DNA of 64,000 nt from Blautia sp. An81 (lineage in GTDB: Bacteria > Bacillota > Clostridia > Lachnospirales > Lachnospiraceae), in assembly GCF_002161285.1 (NCBI RefSeq), contig NZ_NFHH01000004.1:185500-249499 (forward strand). The letters run 5' to 3'. Position 1 is the stretch's first letter. Each line of letters opens with the position of its first letter. The position numbers and the translations under genes are program-made. Below the pieces are notes generated by a model, which was given only the letters and a program-made list of their open reading frames with translations, did no database searches and was not told the DNA's origin. This document shows, piece by piece, positions 8,771-16,875 of this stretch.

Positions 8771-9934
8771 TTACGGAGTCGTGGCTGCAGATTCCGTTGT
8801 TGTATCTTCCTTCATTGCAGAAGTATCCAGGCTTCCATCTTCTTTCAGAAAATAAGATTTTCCTTCTATGGTGATCCATCCGGTAGCCATGGAGCCGTCG
8901 CCGTTAAAGTAATACTGCTTATCTCCAATCTTTCGCCATCCGGTCATCAGCTGGCCGTTTGCCAGATAGTACCGTTTTCCCTGGCTCTCTACCCAGCCTT
9001 CCTGAAGTTTTCCATCTGCAGTGAGATAATACCATTTTCCTTCGCTTTGGAAAAGACCAGTTTTTGCGCTTCCGTCTGTATCTATAAAATACCATTTATC
9101 ATTTTGCTTCATCCATCCAGGATCTGCCAGGATTCCTTCTGGCGTAAGAAAATAACGCTTTCCATTTACTGTGATCCAGCCGGTCTGCTCTTTGCCGTCT
9201 GCGCCTACATAATGACGCTGATTTCCTTCATCTACCCAGGCGTTGGTTACCATGGCGCCGTCCTGTCCCATATAACGGCGGCTTCCATTATTAGTGATCC
9301 AGCCTGTAGCCATAGAGCCGTCTTCCCGGAAGAAATATGTCTTGCCGTCGATTTCCTTCATACCTGTGGAAACAGTTCCATTTTCATCCAGGTAGTATCG
9401 CTTGCCGTCTTTGTCTGTCCATCCTGGAGATACAGAACCATCATCCATGAACAGATGCTGCTGTCCGTCAATTTCTGTAAATCCTGTTGCCATTACACCG
9501 GTAGAAGAAAAATAATATTTTTTTCCATCAATATCGGCCCATCCAATCTTAGGAGAGCCATTTTCGTCCAGATAATATTTCCCACTTTCATCTTCAAACC
9601 AGCCGGTCTCAGGAGTTCCATCAGAATCCCGGTAATAAAGAACGCCTTTTTCCTGAACCCAGCCTGTCCGGACATAACCCTGTTCGTCAAAGTAATAAGT
9701 TACGCCATCTATTTCCTGACTGGTATTCTGGATAAAAGAACCGTCGTGATATTCAAAACGTCTTCCTGTGCTGTTATATACCCAGTGATCTTCCTGACGG
9801 CTGACCTCTCTGTTTTCCCGGGCAATGAGATAATTTTTAACTGTGCCCATAATAAAGGAAGGGAGGAGCAGCAGGAGAAAACCTGAGAAGATAACGAGCA
9901 GGGTAAAACATACGCCTTTTACTGTGAATTTCAT
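8771..9934 (-). CDS. Cell-wall-binding repeat protein with N-terminal membrane anchor
   Basis: A 387-residue protein made almost entirely of about 16 tandem repeats of roughly 20 residues, with the pattern GK-YY-DGSM-TGW (for example GDKQYYFNGDGSMATGW). These are choline/glucan-binding (CW_binding) repeats that bind teichoic-acid choline or glycans. An N-terminal segment, GVCFTLLVIFSGFLLLLLPSF, can be a membrane anchor or uncleaved signal. No catalytic domain is present, which is unusual, since such repeats normally target an enzyme or toxin. The C-terminal end is Thr/Glu rich. The start at 9934 follows AGAGGATAAAGCT; an in-frame ATG 14 codons earlier lacks a ribosome binding site. It is convergent with the SH3 gene, and both products point to the cell envelope. 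Confidence 0.85.
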   Translation of the reverse strand: MKFTVKGVCFTLLVIFSGFLLLLLPSFIMGTVKNYLIARENREVSRQEDHWVYNSTGRRFEYHDGSFIQNTSQEIDGVTYYFDEQGYVRTGWVQEKGVLYYRDSDGTPETGWFEDESGKYYLDENGSPKIGWADIDGKKYYFSSTGVMATGFTEIDGQQHLFMDDGSVSPGWTDKDGKRYYLDENGTVSTGMKEIDGKTYFFREDGSMATGWITNNGSRRYMGQDGAMVTNAWVDEGNQRHYVGADGKEQTGWITVNGKRYFLTPEGILADPGWMKQNDKWYFIDTDGSAKTGLFQSEGKWYYLTADGKLQEGWVESQGKRYYLANGQLMTGWRKIGDKQYYFNGDGSMATGWITIEGKSYFLKEDGSLDTSAMKEDTTTESAATTP

Positions 9935-9989
9935 AGCTTTATCCTCTTTGTATATTTTTGTCTTTTTATTATACATTGAATACCGTCAG

Positions 9990-10019
9990 TGTACAAGGGG
10001 GGAACAAATGTGTTATACT
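9990..10019 (+). promoter_or_regulatory. Possible promoter of the rluF-ligA transcript
   Basis: TGTACA (9990-9995), 18-bp spacer, TATACT (10014-10019) with an extended TGT just before it. The predicted transcript would start within a few bases of the structured element at 10024, placing that element at the very 5' end of the mRNA. Confidence 0.5.
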
Positions 10020-10023
10020 AGCT

Positions 10024-10080
10024 CCATAGCGGCTAGTCGCCAAATGAGTATAAATGCTCGCCTGGCTTGCTGCTCTATGG
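10024..10080 (+). ncRNA. Structured leader element, copy 1 (unassigned)
   Basis: A 57-nt segment closed by a perfect stem CCATAG / CTATGG. Inside it are GTCGCCAAATG, a small hairpin GAGTA-TAAA-TGCTC, and a TGGCT-TGCTGCT segment; GCCA can pair with TGGC. The same layout, with different but still paired stem bases, occurs at 35497. It sits 43 bases before the RluF-like gene and probably at the 5' end of its mRNA. I cannot match it to a riboswitch class I know. It could be a cis-regulatory RNA or a short interspersed repeat. Confidence 0.55.
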
Positions 10081-10123
10081 TGTAAGGATAATTTACCAGA
10101 AGAAGACGGAAGGATAGAGAAGT

Positions 10124-10918
10124 ATGCGTTTAAATAAATATCTCAGCGACAGGGGAATCTGTTCCCGGCGGGAGGCAGACCGGCTCATAGAAGCCGGAAG
10201 AGTGGAAGTAAATGGGGAGAAAGCAGTTCCCGGCATGCAGGCAGACCCTACCTGTGTGATACGGATTGACGGTAAAAAGATCGAGCCCACAGAAAAGAAA
10301 GTCCTTCTGGCTTTTTATAAACCGAAAGGCGTGGAGTGCACCACAGATACAAGAGTAAAAAATAATGTGATTTCTTATATCAATTATCCTGTCCGGGTAT
10401 ATTATGCAGGAAGGCTGGACAAAGATTCCCAGGGGCTCCTTCTTCTGACAAACCGGGGGGACCTGGCCAACGAGATGATGAAGGCAGGGAACTTTCACGA
10501 AAAAGAATATGAAGTAACGGTAGATAAACCAGTTACAGAGGGATTTATACGAAAGATGAGTCAGGGAGTTCCGATTTTGGGAACCATCACCAGAGAATGC
10601 AGGGTGTGGAAGACTGGAGAGAAATCCTTTTCTATCGTACTGACCCAGGGACTGAACCGCCAGATACGGAGAATGTGCGAATATCTGGGATATCAGGTGG
10701 TCAATCTTAAAAGAGTGCGAATCATGAATATCACTCTGGGAGACATGACTGTGGGAGCCTTAAGAGAGATCCAGGGCCAGGAACTGGAGCTCCTTGAAAA
10801 AAAACTGAAGGAGAAGCCTCCTGTCCGGGAAGTGTTCCGGGGAGGAAAACCTGTAAAAAATCCGGGCAAATATCGAACTCCCGGTAAGAAAAAGAAAAGC
10901 TGGAGGAAAGATTCCTGA
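10124..10918 (+). CDS. rluF: RluF/RsuA-family rRNA pseudouridine synthase
   Basis: A 264-residue enzyme that isomerises uridine to pseudouridine in rRNA. It has an N-terminal S4 RNA-binding domain (MRLNKYLSDRGICSRREADRLI) and a catalytic domain with the aspartate motif GRLDKDSQGLLLLTN near residue 92. HEKEYEVTVDKP, GVPILG and GLNRQIRRMCEYLGY follow in the order typical of RluF (23S rRNA U2604-type) rather than RluB or RsuA. The C-terminal ~40 residues are very basic (Lys/Arg/Pro) and likely add rRNA binding. The target site is inferred from family likeness. The gene ends in TGATG, overlapping the ligA start by one base, so the two are translationally coupled. A structured leader lies upstream. 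Confidence 0.87.
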   Translation: MRLNKYLSDRGICSRREADRLIEAGRVEVNGEKAVPGMQADPTCVIRIDGKKIEPTEKKVLLAFYKPKGVECTTDTRVKNNVISYINYPVRVYYAGRLDKDSQGLLLLTNRGDLANEMMKAGNFHEKEYEVTVDKPVTEGFIRKMSQGVPILGTITRECRVWKTGEKSFSIVLTQGLNRQIRRMCEYLGYQVVNLKRVRIMNITLGDMTVGALREIQGQELELLEKKLKEKPPVREVFRGGKPVKNPGKYRTPGKKKKSWRKDS

Positions 10919-12873
10919 TGGATAAGATTGAAAGAATGAAAGAATTGATACCTGTGCTTCAGAAGGCTGCCAAGGCCTATTATCAGGAAGACAGGGAAAT
11001 TATGAGTAATTTTGAATATGACAAACTGTATGATGAGCTGGAAGCCCTGGAAACAGAGACAGGGGTGACTCTGGCAGGAAGTCCTACAGTATCGGTAGGC
11101 TATGAAGCCCTGGAGGAGCTGCCAAAGGAGGCCCATGAAACCCCTATGCTTTCTCTGGACAAGACAAAAGATGTAGAAGCTCTCCGGGATTTTGTGGGGG
11201 ATCAGAAAACCCTGCTTTCCTGGAAACTGGACGGTCTTACCATAGTCCTTACCTACGGAGATGGAAAACTCCAGAAAGCAGTTACCAGAGGAAACGGCGT
11301 AGTGGGAGAGGTTATTACCAATAACGCCCGGGTTTTTAAAAATATTCCCCTTCAGATTTCTTTTAAAGGAGAGCTGGTCCTCAGAGGAGAAGCGATCATC
11401 ACCTATTCAGATTTTGAAAAGATCAATGAAGAGATCGAAGATGTAGACGCCAGATATAAAAATCCCCGGAATCTCTGCAGCGGTTCCGTACGGCAGTTAA
11501 ATAATGAGATCACAGCCAGGAGAAATGTTCATTTTTATGCATTTTCTCTTGTGAGAGCCCAGGGGGTGGATTTTCAGAATTCCAGGGAAAAACAGTTTCA
11601 GTGGCTGAGGGACCAGGGATTTGATGTGGTGGAATACCGGATGGTAACAAGAGATACTTTAGATAAAGCCATGGACTATTTTGCAGGGCAGGTGGCAAAA
11701 AATGATTTTCCTTCAGATGGACTGGTTGCACTGTATGATGATATCGCATACGGAGATTCCCTGGGAAGTACGGCGAAATTTCCCAGAAATTCCTATGCTT
11801 TTAAATGGAAGGATGAGACAAGGGAAACTACTTTGAAAGAGATTGAATGGAGTCCTTCAAGAACAGGGCTGATCAATCCCGTAGCAATCTTTGAGCCTGT
11901 GGAGCTGGAGGGAACTACAGTGAGCCGGGCCAGTGTCCACAATATCAGTATTATGAAAGAGCTGCAGCTGGGAATCGGAGACAGAATCCAGGTTTATAAG
12001 GCAAATATGATCATCCCTCAGATTGCGGAGAATCTTACTCGCAGCGGAAAGCTGGAAATCCCGGATACCTGTCCGGTGTGCGGAAAGGAAGCCAGAGTGG
12101 TCAAAACCAACGAGGTAGAATCTCTTTACTGCATGAATCCGGACTGTCAGGCCAAGAAGATTAAATCTTTTACCCTTTTCGTCAGCAGGGATGCTATGAA
12201 TATAGACGGTCTGTCTGAGGCTACCCTGGAGAAATTTATCCTGAAAGGATTTATCAAAGATTTTGGAGACATTTTTGAAATCGGAAAGTTCCGGGAAGAA
12301 ATCGTGGAAATGGACGGATTCGGGGAAAAATCCTTTGATAACCTGATGGCCAGCCTGGAGAAGGCAAGGCATACCACACTGCCAAGACTTCTTTATAGTC
12401 TGGGGATCGCCAATATAGGACTGGCCAATGCAAAAATGATCTGCAAAGAATTTCACTATGATCTGGAAAAAATGGTCCAGGCTACGGCGGAAGAAATCAG
12501 CAGTATAGAAGGAATCGGCCCAGTTATCGCAAAGACTTATACAGAGTATTTTTCTGATGAAGAAAACATGAGAAAATTCCGCCATCTTCTTTCTCATCTG
12601 GAACTGGAAGAGGTAAAACAGGAGAGCCGTCTTACCCTGGATGGCAAACAGTTTGTGATCACAGGCAGTGTGAACCACTTTGCCAACAGGGCTGAATTGA
12701 AGGAATATATCGAGCAGCGTGGAGGAAAGGTAACGGGAAGCGTTACTTCCAAGACAGATTATCTCATTAACAATGATGCGACTTCCAATTCTTCTAAAAA
12801 TAAAAAGGCCAGAGAACTGGAAATCCCCATTCTTTCAGAGGAAGATTTCCTTCATATGGCAGAAGAGCAGTAG
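10918..12873 (+). CDS. ligA: NAD-dependent DNA ligase LigA
   Basis: It seals nicks in DNA using NAD+. The 651 residues contain domain Ia (NFEYDKLYDELEALE), the adenylation lysine in WKLDGL near residue 104, TRGNGVVGE, the OB fold, a four-Cys zinc finger (CPVCGKEA with CMNPDCQ), helix-hairpin-helix repeats (VEMDGFGEKS, EGIGPVIAKTY) and a C-terminal BRCT domain (LDGKQFVITGSVNHFANRAELK). The length is slightly under the usual 665-670. Two positions differ from the common motif: Ser replaces the Glu two residues before the active Lys, and Asn replaces Asp in TRGDG. This suggests a divergent lineage-specific ligase, possibly a second copy. It is coupled to the pseudouridine synthase gene through TGATG. 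Confidence 0.93.
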   Translation: MDKIERMKELIPVLQKAAKAYYQEDREIMSNFEYDKLYDELEALETETGVTLAGSPTVSVGYEALEELPKEAHETPMLSLDKTKDVEALRDFVGDQKTLLSWKLDGLTIVLTYGDGKLQKAVTRGNGVVGEVITNNARVFKNIPLQISFKGELVLRGEAIITYSDFEKINEEIEDVDARYKNPRNLCSGSVRQLNNEITARRNVHFYAFSLVRAQGVDFQNSREKQFQWLRDQGFDVVEYRMVTRDTLDKAMDYFAGQVAKNDFPSDGLVALYDDIAYGDSLGSTAKFPRNSYAFKWKDETRETTLKEIEWSPSRTGLINPVAIFEPVELEGTTVSRASVHNISIMKELQLGIGDRIQVYKANMIIPQIAENLTRSGKLEIPDTCPVCGKEARVVKTNEVESLYCMNPDCQAKKIKSFTLFVSRDAMNIDGLSEATLEKFILKGFIKDFGDIFEIGKFREEIVEMDGFGEKSFDNLMASLEKARHTTLPRLLYSLGIANIGLANAKMICKEFHYDLEKMVQATAEEISSIEGIGPVIAKTYTEYFSDEENMRKFRHLLSHLELEEVKQESRLTLDGKQFVITGSVNHFANRAELKEYIEQRGGKVTGSVTSKTDYLINNDATSNSSKNKKARELEIPILSEEDFLHMAEEQ

Positions 12874-12955
12874 AAGGATACAAAAGAAGCAGGCAGATAA
12901 CAGAAGGGGAATTTAGCAGGAGCATTCCCACTTTCATATAAAGGACGGGAGACAG

Positions 12956-14515
12956 ATGCAGAGAAAAGAAATCAAAGAAGAGGGACTAAAAAAGGTAAGA
13001 AAAATTATCTACGGCAGGACTCTGGTGGTGGCGGCAGCCTTTCTCATACAGTTTGCTCTGCTGTTAGGCGGATTTATACTTCTCAGTGACTACAGCTATG
13101 CGCTGTATGGATTTTTTCTTATTATCAGCGCCAGCGTGGTGATCTATATCTACAATGCCAGAGGAAATCCGGACTTTAAGCTGGTCTGGATGCTGCCCAT
13201 TGCAGTACTCCCGGTAGTGGGGGCCCTTCTCTATGTATATTTTACCAGCCAGCCGGGCACCAGACTGATCTATAAGCGGCTGAACGTTCTGGCAGAAGAA
13301 ACCAGGAAATATGTGGTCCAGGAGCCGGAGGTGAAAGAGAGGCTTCGGGAAAGAGACCGGCAGATGGCCCATATGGCAGATTATCTCTCAGAGTATGCAG
13401 ATGCGCCGGTGTATGACCATACTTCTGTGAAATACTATTCTCTGGGAGATTACCAGTATAAAGATATCCTTTCCCAGCTGAAAAAGGCTGAAAAGTTTAT
13501 TTTCCTGGAATTCTTTATTGTTGCAGAAGGAGAAATGTGGGAAAGTATCCTGGACATCCTGAAACAGAAAGCAAAAGAAGGTGTTGAGGTCCGGGTGATG
13601 TACGACGGTACCTGCGTACTGTCCCTTCTTCCTTATTTCTATCCGGAGCTTCTGGAAAAAGAGGGGATTTCCTGCAAAATGTTTGCCCCTATTAAGCCTA
13701 TATTTTCTACCCATTATAATAACCGGGATCACCGGAAGATCCTGGTCATTGATGGAAAAACTGCGTTTACCGGCGGAACCAATCTGGCAGATGAATACAT
13801 TAACAGAAAGATTCGGTTCGGACACTGGAAGGATACAGCGGTGATGATAAAGGGAAAGGCTGTGGAAAGCTTTACCTATATGTTCCTGGAAATGTGGAAT
13901 GTTTCGGAAAAAAGACCGGAGGATTATCTGCGGTACAAAACGCCCCGGGAATTTTCTATGGCAAATGACGGCTATGTGATCCCATATGGCTCCAGCCCTT
14001 ACGGCAGTGAGCGAGTGGGAAAACAGATATATATGGATATTCTCAACACAGCCAGGGACTATGTTCATATTATGACGCCCTATCTGATATTAGATCACGA
14101 ATTCCTTATGACGTTGGTCTACGCGGCAAAACGTGGGGTAGAGGTGCAGATCATCATGCCGCATATTCCGGATAAAAAGACAGCATTCTCCCTGGCTAAG
14201 ACCTATTATAATGAGCTTCTGGAGGCCGGTGTGGAAATTTATGAATATGAGCCGGGATTTGTTCATGCCAAAGTTTTTGTGTCGGATGATGAAAAGGCAG
14301 TGGTGGGAACGGTGAATCTGGATTATCGAAGTTTTTACCACCATTTTGAATGCGGGCTTCTGATGTACCGAAACTCACAGATCCCCTATATAAAGAAGGA
14401 CTTTCAGGAAACATTGGAAAAGAGTATAAAGATTCAGATTTCAGATTATAAAAAGCTGAAATTAGGTACAAGGGTTCTGGGAAAGGCCTTAAGACCTTTT
14501 GCACCGTTAATGTAA
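12956..14515 (+). CDS. cls: Cardiolipin synthase (phospholipase D family)
   Basis: It joins two phosphatidylglycerols into cardiolipin at the membrane. The 519-residue protein starts with a basic stretch and two or three membrane segments (about residues 19-41, 44-63 and 72-91). Two HKD phospholipase-D motifs follow: HRKILVIDGKTAFTGGTNLADEY near residue 258 and HAKVFVSDDEKAVVGTVNLDYRS near 435. This is the usual layout of Firmicutes Cls. The start ATG 12956 has AAGGACGGGA upstream. It stands alone, with 82 bases to ligA and 87 to metA, and no obvious terminator on either side. Confidence 0.94.
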   Translation: MQRKEIKEEGLKKVRKIIYGRTLVVAAAFLIQFALLLGGFILLSDYSYALYGFFLIISASVVIYIYNARGNPDFKLVWMLPIAVLPVVGALLYVYFTSQPGTRLIYKRLNVLAEETRKYVVQEPEVKERLRERDRQMAHMADYLSEYADAPVYDHTSVKYYSLGDYQYKDILSQLKKAEKFIFLEFFIVAEGEMWESILDILKQKAKEGVEVRVMYDGTCVLSLLPYFYPELLEKEGISCKMFAPIKPIFSTHYNNRDHRKILVIDGKTAFTGGTNLADEYINRKIRFGHWKDTAVMIKGKAVESFTYMFLEMWNVSEKRPEDYLRYKTPREFSMANDGYVIPYGSSPYGSERVGKQIYMDILNTARDYVHIMTPYLILDHEFLMTLVYAAKRGVEVQIIMPHIPDKKTAFSLAKTYYNELLEAGVEIYEYEPGFVHAKVFVSDDEKAVVGTVNLDYRSFYHHFECGLLMYRNSQIPYIKKDFQETLEKSIKIQISDYKKLKLGTRVLGKALRPFAPLM

Positions 14516-14602
14516 AAATCTTGCAGGAAAGCCCTGTTGGTTGTAGAATAAGATAATATGGAGTATTACTCGAAAAAGGATACAGAAAGGTGAGGAGAAA
14601 AG

Positions 14603-15532
14603 ATGCCGATTAAAATACAAAGCGATCTTCCGGTAAAGGAAATCCTGGAAAAAGAAAATATATTTGTAATGGACGAAAACCGGGCGGTACATCAGGATAT
14701 CCGTCCCATACAGATTCTCATTCTGAATCTGATGCCTTTAAAAGAGGAGACGGAGCTGCAGCTCCTCCGTTCTCTTTCCAATACCCCTCTCCAGGTGGAT
14801 GTTTCTTTTATGATGGTAAAAAGCCACACTTCCAAAAATACAGCCACCAGCCATCTGAATAAGTTCTATCAGACTTTTGATGAAGTGAAAGAGCAGAAGT
14901 ACGATGGAATGATCATCACCGGAGCTCCGGTGGAGCAGATGGAATTTGAGGAAGTAGATTACTGGGAAGAAATGAAAGAGATCATGGAGTGGACAAAAGA
15001 GAATGTCACCTCTACCATATATCTTTGCTGGGCTGCCCAGGCAGGTCTGTACTATCACTATGGACTGAAAAAAAAGATGATGGATCATAAAGTTTTTGGA
15101 CTGTTTCCTCATAAGGTCATGAACCGGAAGATCCCTCTGGTAAGGGGATTTGACGATGTATTTTTGGCACCTCATTCCCGTCATACAGAAGTGCCTGCAG
15201 AGGATATCCATAACTGTAAAGCTCTTACTGTTCTGGCAGAGTCAGAAGAGGCAGGCGTGTTCCTGGCTATGGCCCAGGAAGGACGGCAGATTTTTGTCAT
15301 GGGACATCCGGAATACGACAGGGTAACCCTGGACCAGGAATATAAGAGAGATCTGGGCAAGGGGCTGCCTATCGATATGCCAAAAGCCTATTATCCCGAC
15401 GATAACGCAGAAAATAAGCCCCTCCTTTTGTGGAGAGCTCATGCCAACAATCTGTATACCAACTGGCTGAATTACTATGTATATCAGGTAACGCCCTATG
15501 ATATGGCAGGAACTCCTGATTTTACAAGATAG
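14603..15532 (+). CDS. metA: Homoserine O-acetyltransferase (MetA type)
   Basis: It activates homoserine for methionine synthesis. The 309-residue class-I glutamine-amidotransferase-like fold shows catalytic Cys142 in YLCWAAQAG, and His235 and Glu237 in MGHPEYD. Residue 111, in TGAPVEQ, is Glu. In the Bacillus cereus enzyme Glu111 goes with acetyl-CoA use, whereas Gly111 goes with succinyl-CoA use in E. coli, so this is probably an acetyltransferase despite the common annotation as succinyltransferase. GTGAGGAG is the ribosome binding site. I looked for a SAM riboswitch or T-box in the 87-base leader and did not see one. A strong terminator follows. Confidence 0.94.
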   Translation: MPIKIQSDLPVKEILEKENIFVMDENRAVHQDIRPIQILILNLMPLKEETELQLLRSLSNTPLQVDVSFMMVKSHTSKNTATSHLNKFYQTFDEVKEQKYDGMIITGAPVEQMEFEEVDYWEEMKEIMEWTKENVTSTIYLCWAAQAGLYYHYGLKKKMMDHKVFGLFPHKVMNRKIPLVRGFDDVFLAPHSRHTEVPAEDIHNCKALTVLAESEEAGVFLAMAQEGRQIFVMGHPEYDRVTLDQEYKRDLGKGLPIDMPKAYYPDDNAENKPLLLWRAHANNLYTNWLNYYVYQVTPYDMAGTPDFTR

Positions 15533-15586
15533 TAAGAATATATGGCAAAGGTCAGAAGATATCTGAAAATCGATAATTAAAAGTAT

Positions 15587-15649
15587 AGCCGCTGCCTCCC
15601 TTTGATGAAGAAAATCTTCTTTCATCAAAGGGAGGCAGCGGCTGTTTAA
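15587..15649. terminator. Bidirectional terminator between metA and the YibE/F gene
   Basis: A perfect long stem AGCCGCTGCCTCCCTTTGATG and its complement ending at 15643, with a short loop. It lies between convergent genes. Confidence 0.85.
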
Positions 15650-15674
15650 AAAAGGATTCAATAGAATAGATTAT

Positions 15675-16871
15675 TTATTCTAAAGAGCCGATTGCTTTTT
15701 CAGGCTGTATACTTTCTTCGGTCTGTTCCTGAACCTCATGTTTTTTTCTGGTAAGAAGGATTCCGGCAGTCAGCGCTGTAAAGGGGGCGACTGTTACCAG
15801 ACCAAAGCTTCCCACGACGGTATCCAGAATTTCTGCAGACACATATTTATAATTCAGGATATGGTCAATCGGGGTTCCCTGGGCCATAAAGACCATAAGC
15901 AGGGTAATATATCCTCCTGAGTATGCCAGGAGCAGGGTTGTCGTCATAGTTCCCATGGCTGCGCGCCCTACGTTCATGCCGGATTTGGCTGCTTCTTTCC
16001 AGGAAATATCCGGCTTTTTCTCTACCACTTCATAAATTGCCGAGGTGATATCCACAGACAGATCCATCATAGCGCCGGAAGCTCCGATGAAAATACTGCT
16101 CATGAAGATAGCAGTCAGATCCAGATGCTGAAATCCACTGTAAAGCAGAGACTCTGAGTCAGGCATTACCGCTCCATTGATATGGAATAGATCGGTAAAG
16201 AGCATTCCCAGAATACAGGTGGCCAGGATTCCCAGAAGAGAGCCCAGGGACGCTGTTACTGTTCTTTTGTCCACACCGTATACAAAAAATATGATCATAA
16301 GGGTAAGGAATACGGTAATCCCAATTCCCACCCAGATGGGAGAATATCCCTTTAGATAAGCTGGGACCAGAATTTTCCATATGGTCAGAATGGTAATGGC
16401 AAAAGAAAAGATTGCCTGAAATCCGTTCTTTCCTGTAACTGCGATCAGAAAGACGGCAAAGACTGCCAGCAGGATCAATTCTTTATCCAGGCGGAAGTGG
16501 TCTGTGATCACCGCAGAAGAAATTTCATCTCCATTGAGACTGATGGTTAGAAAGGCCTTGTCCCCCTCTTTAAAAATCTTATCCTTTTCCAGAGAACCGC
16601 TCAGAAAATTCACTCCTGTGATTTCCTGGCCCTGAAAGGGACCGTTTTGGATTTCCATTACACAAGTCTGCTCTCCGGACTGGATCAGTCCGGAACTTTT
16701 AATCGCCGAATTATCCACTTCTGTTACAATTCCCACTGCACGTTCCGACCCCTGATAAATCAAAGCATCCTCATAGCCAGTTGGAATGGCTATGAGGACA
16801 GCAATCATAAGTATTCCTATGATGATCGTCAGGAGCATATTTTTCTGTTTATTGAAAAAAATACGCTTCAT
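15675..16871 (-). CDS. YibE/F family membrane protein
   Basis: A 398-residue integral membrane protein. A signal-anchor (residues ~11-31) is followed by an extracytoplasmic domain of about 100 residues, which includes a QGQEITGVNFLSG stretch. Seven or so membrane helices then run from about residue 130 to 375. This matches the YibE/F family of unknown function. A conserved DLSVDITSAIYEV motif lies between helices. The C-terminal tail is charged. It starts 4 bases after the alkaline phosphatase stop, so the two form an operon. That context suggests a link to phosphate supply or export, but this is only inference. Confidence 0.88.
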   Translation of the reverse strand: MKRIFFNKQKNMLLTIIIGILMIAVLIAIPTGYEDALIYQGSERAVGIVTEVDNSAIKSSGLIQSGEQTCVMEIQNGPFQGQEITGVNFLSGSLEKDKIFKEGDKAFLTISLNGDEISSAVITDHFRLDKELILLAVFAVFLIAVTGKNGFQAIFSFAITILTIWKILVPAYLKGYSPIWVGIGITVFLTLMIIFFVYGVDKRTVTASLGSLLGILATCILGMLFTDLFHINGAVMPDSESLLYSGFQHLDLTAIFMSSIFIGASGAMMDLSVDITSAIYEVVEKKPDISWKEAAKSGMNVGRAAMGTMTTTLLLAYSGGYITLLMVFMAQGTPIDHILNYKYVSAEILDTVVGSFGLVTVAPFTALTAGILLTRKKHEVQEQTEESIQPEKAIGSLE

Positions 16872-16875
16872 TCGT

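Noticed and set aside
9047..9886. 279-codon plus-strand frame opposite the wall-binding repeat protein
   Set aside because: A shadow created by the repeated composition of the real minus-strand gene; it has no start signal and no recognisable domain.
10024..10080. Copy 1 of the structured element as a simple terminator
   Set aside because: No T tract follows the closing stem and it lies directly after a promoter, at the start of a transcript.
14516..14602. Possible SAM riboswitch or T-box before metA
   Set aside because: The 87-base leader has neither the SAM-I core nor a T-box GGTGG element.
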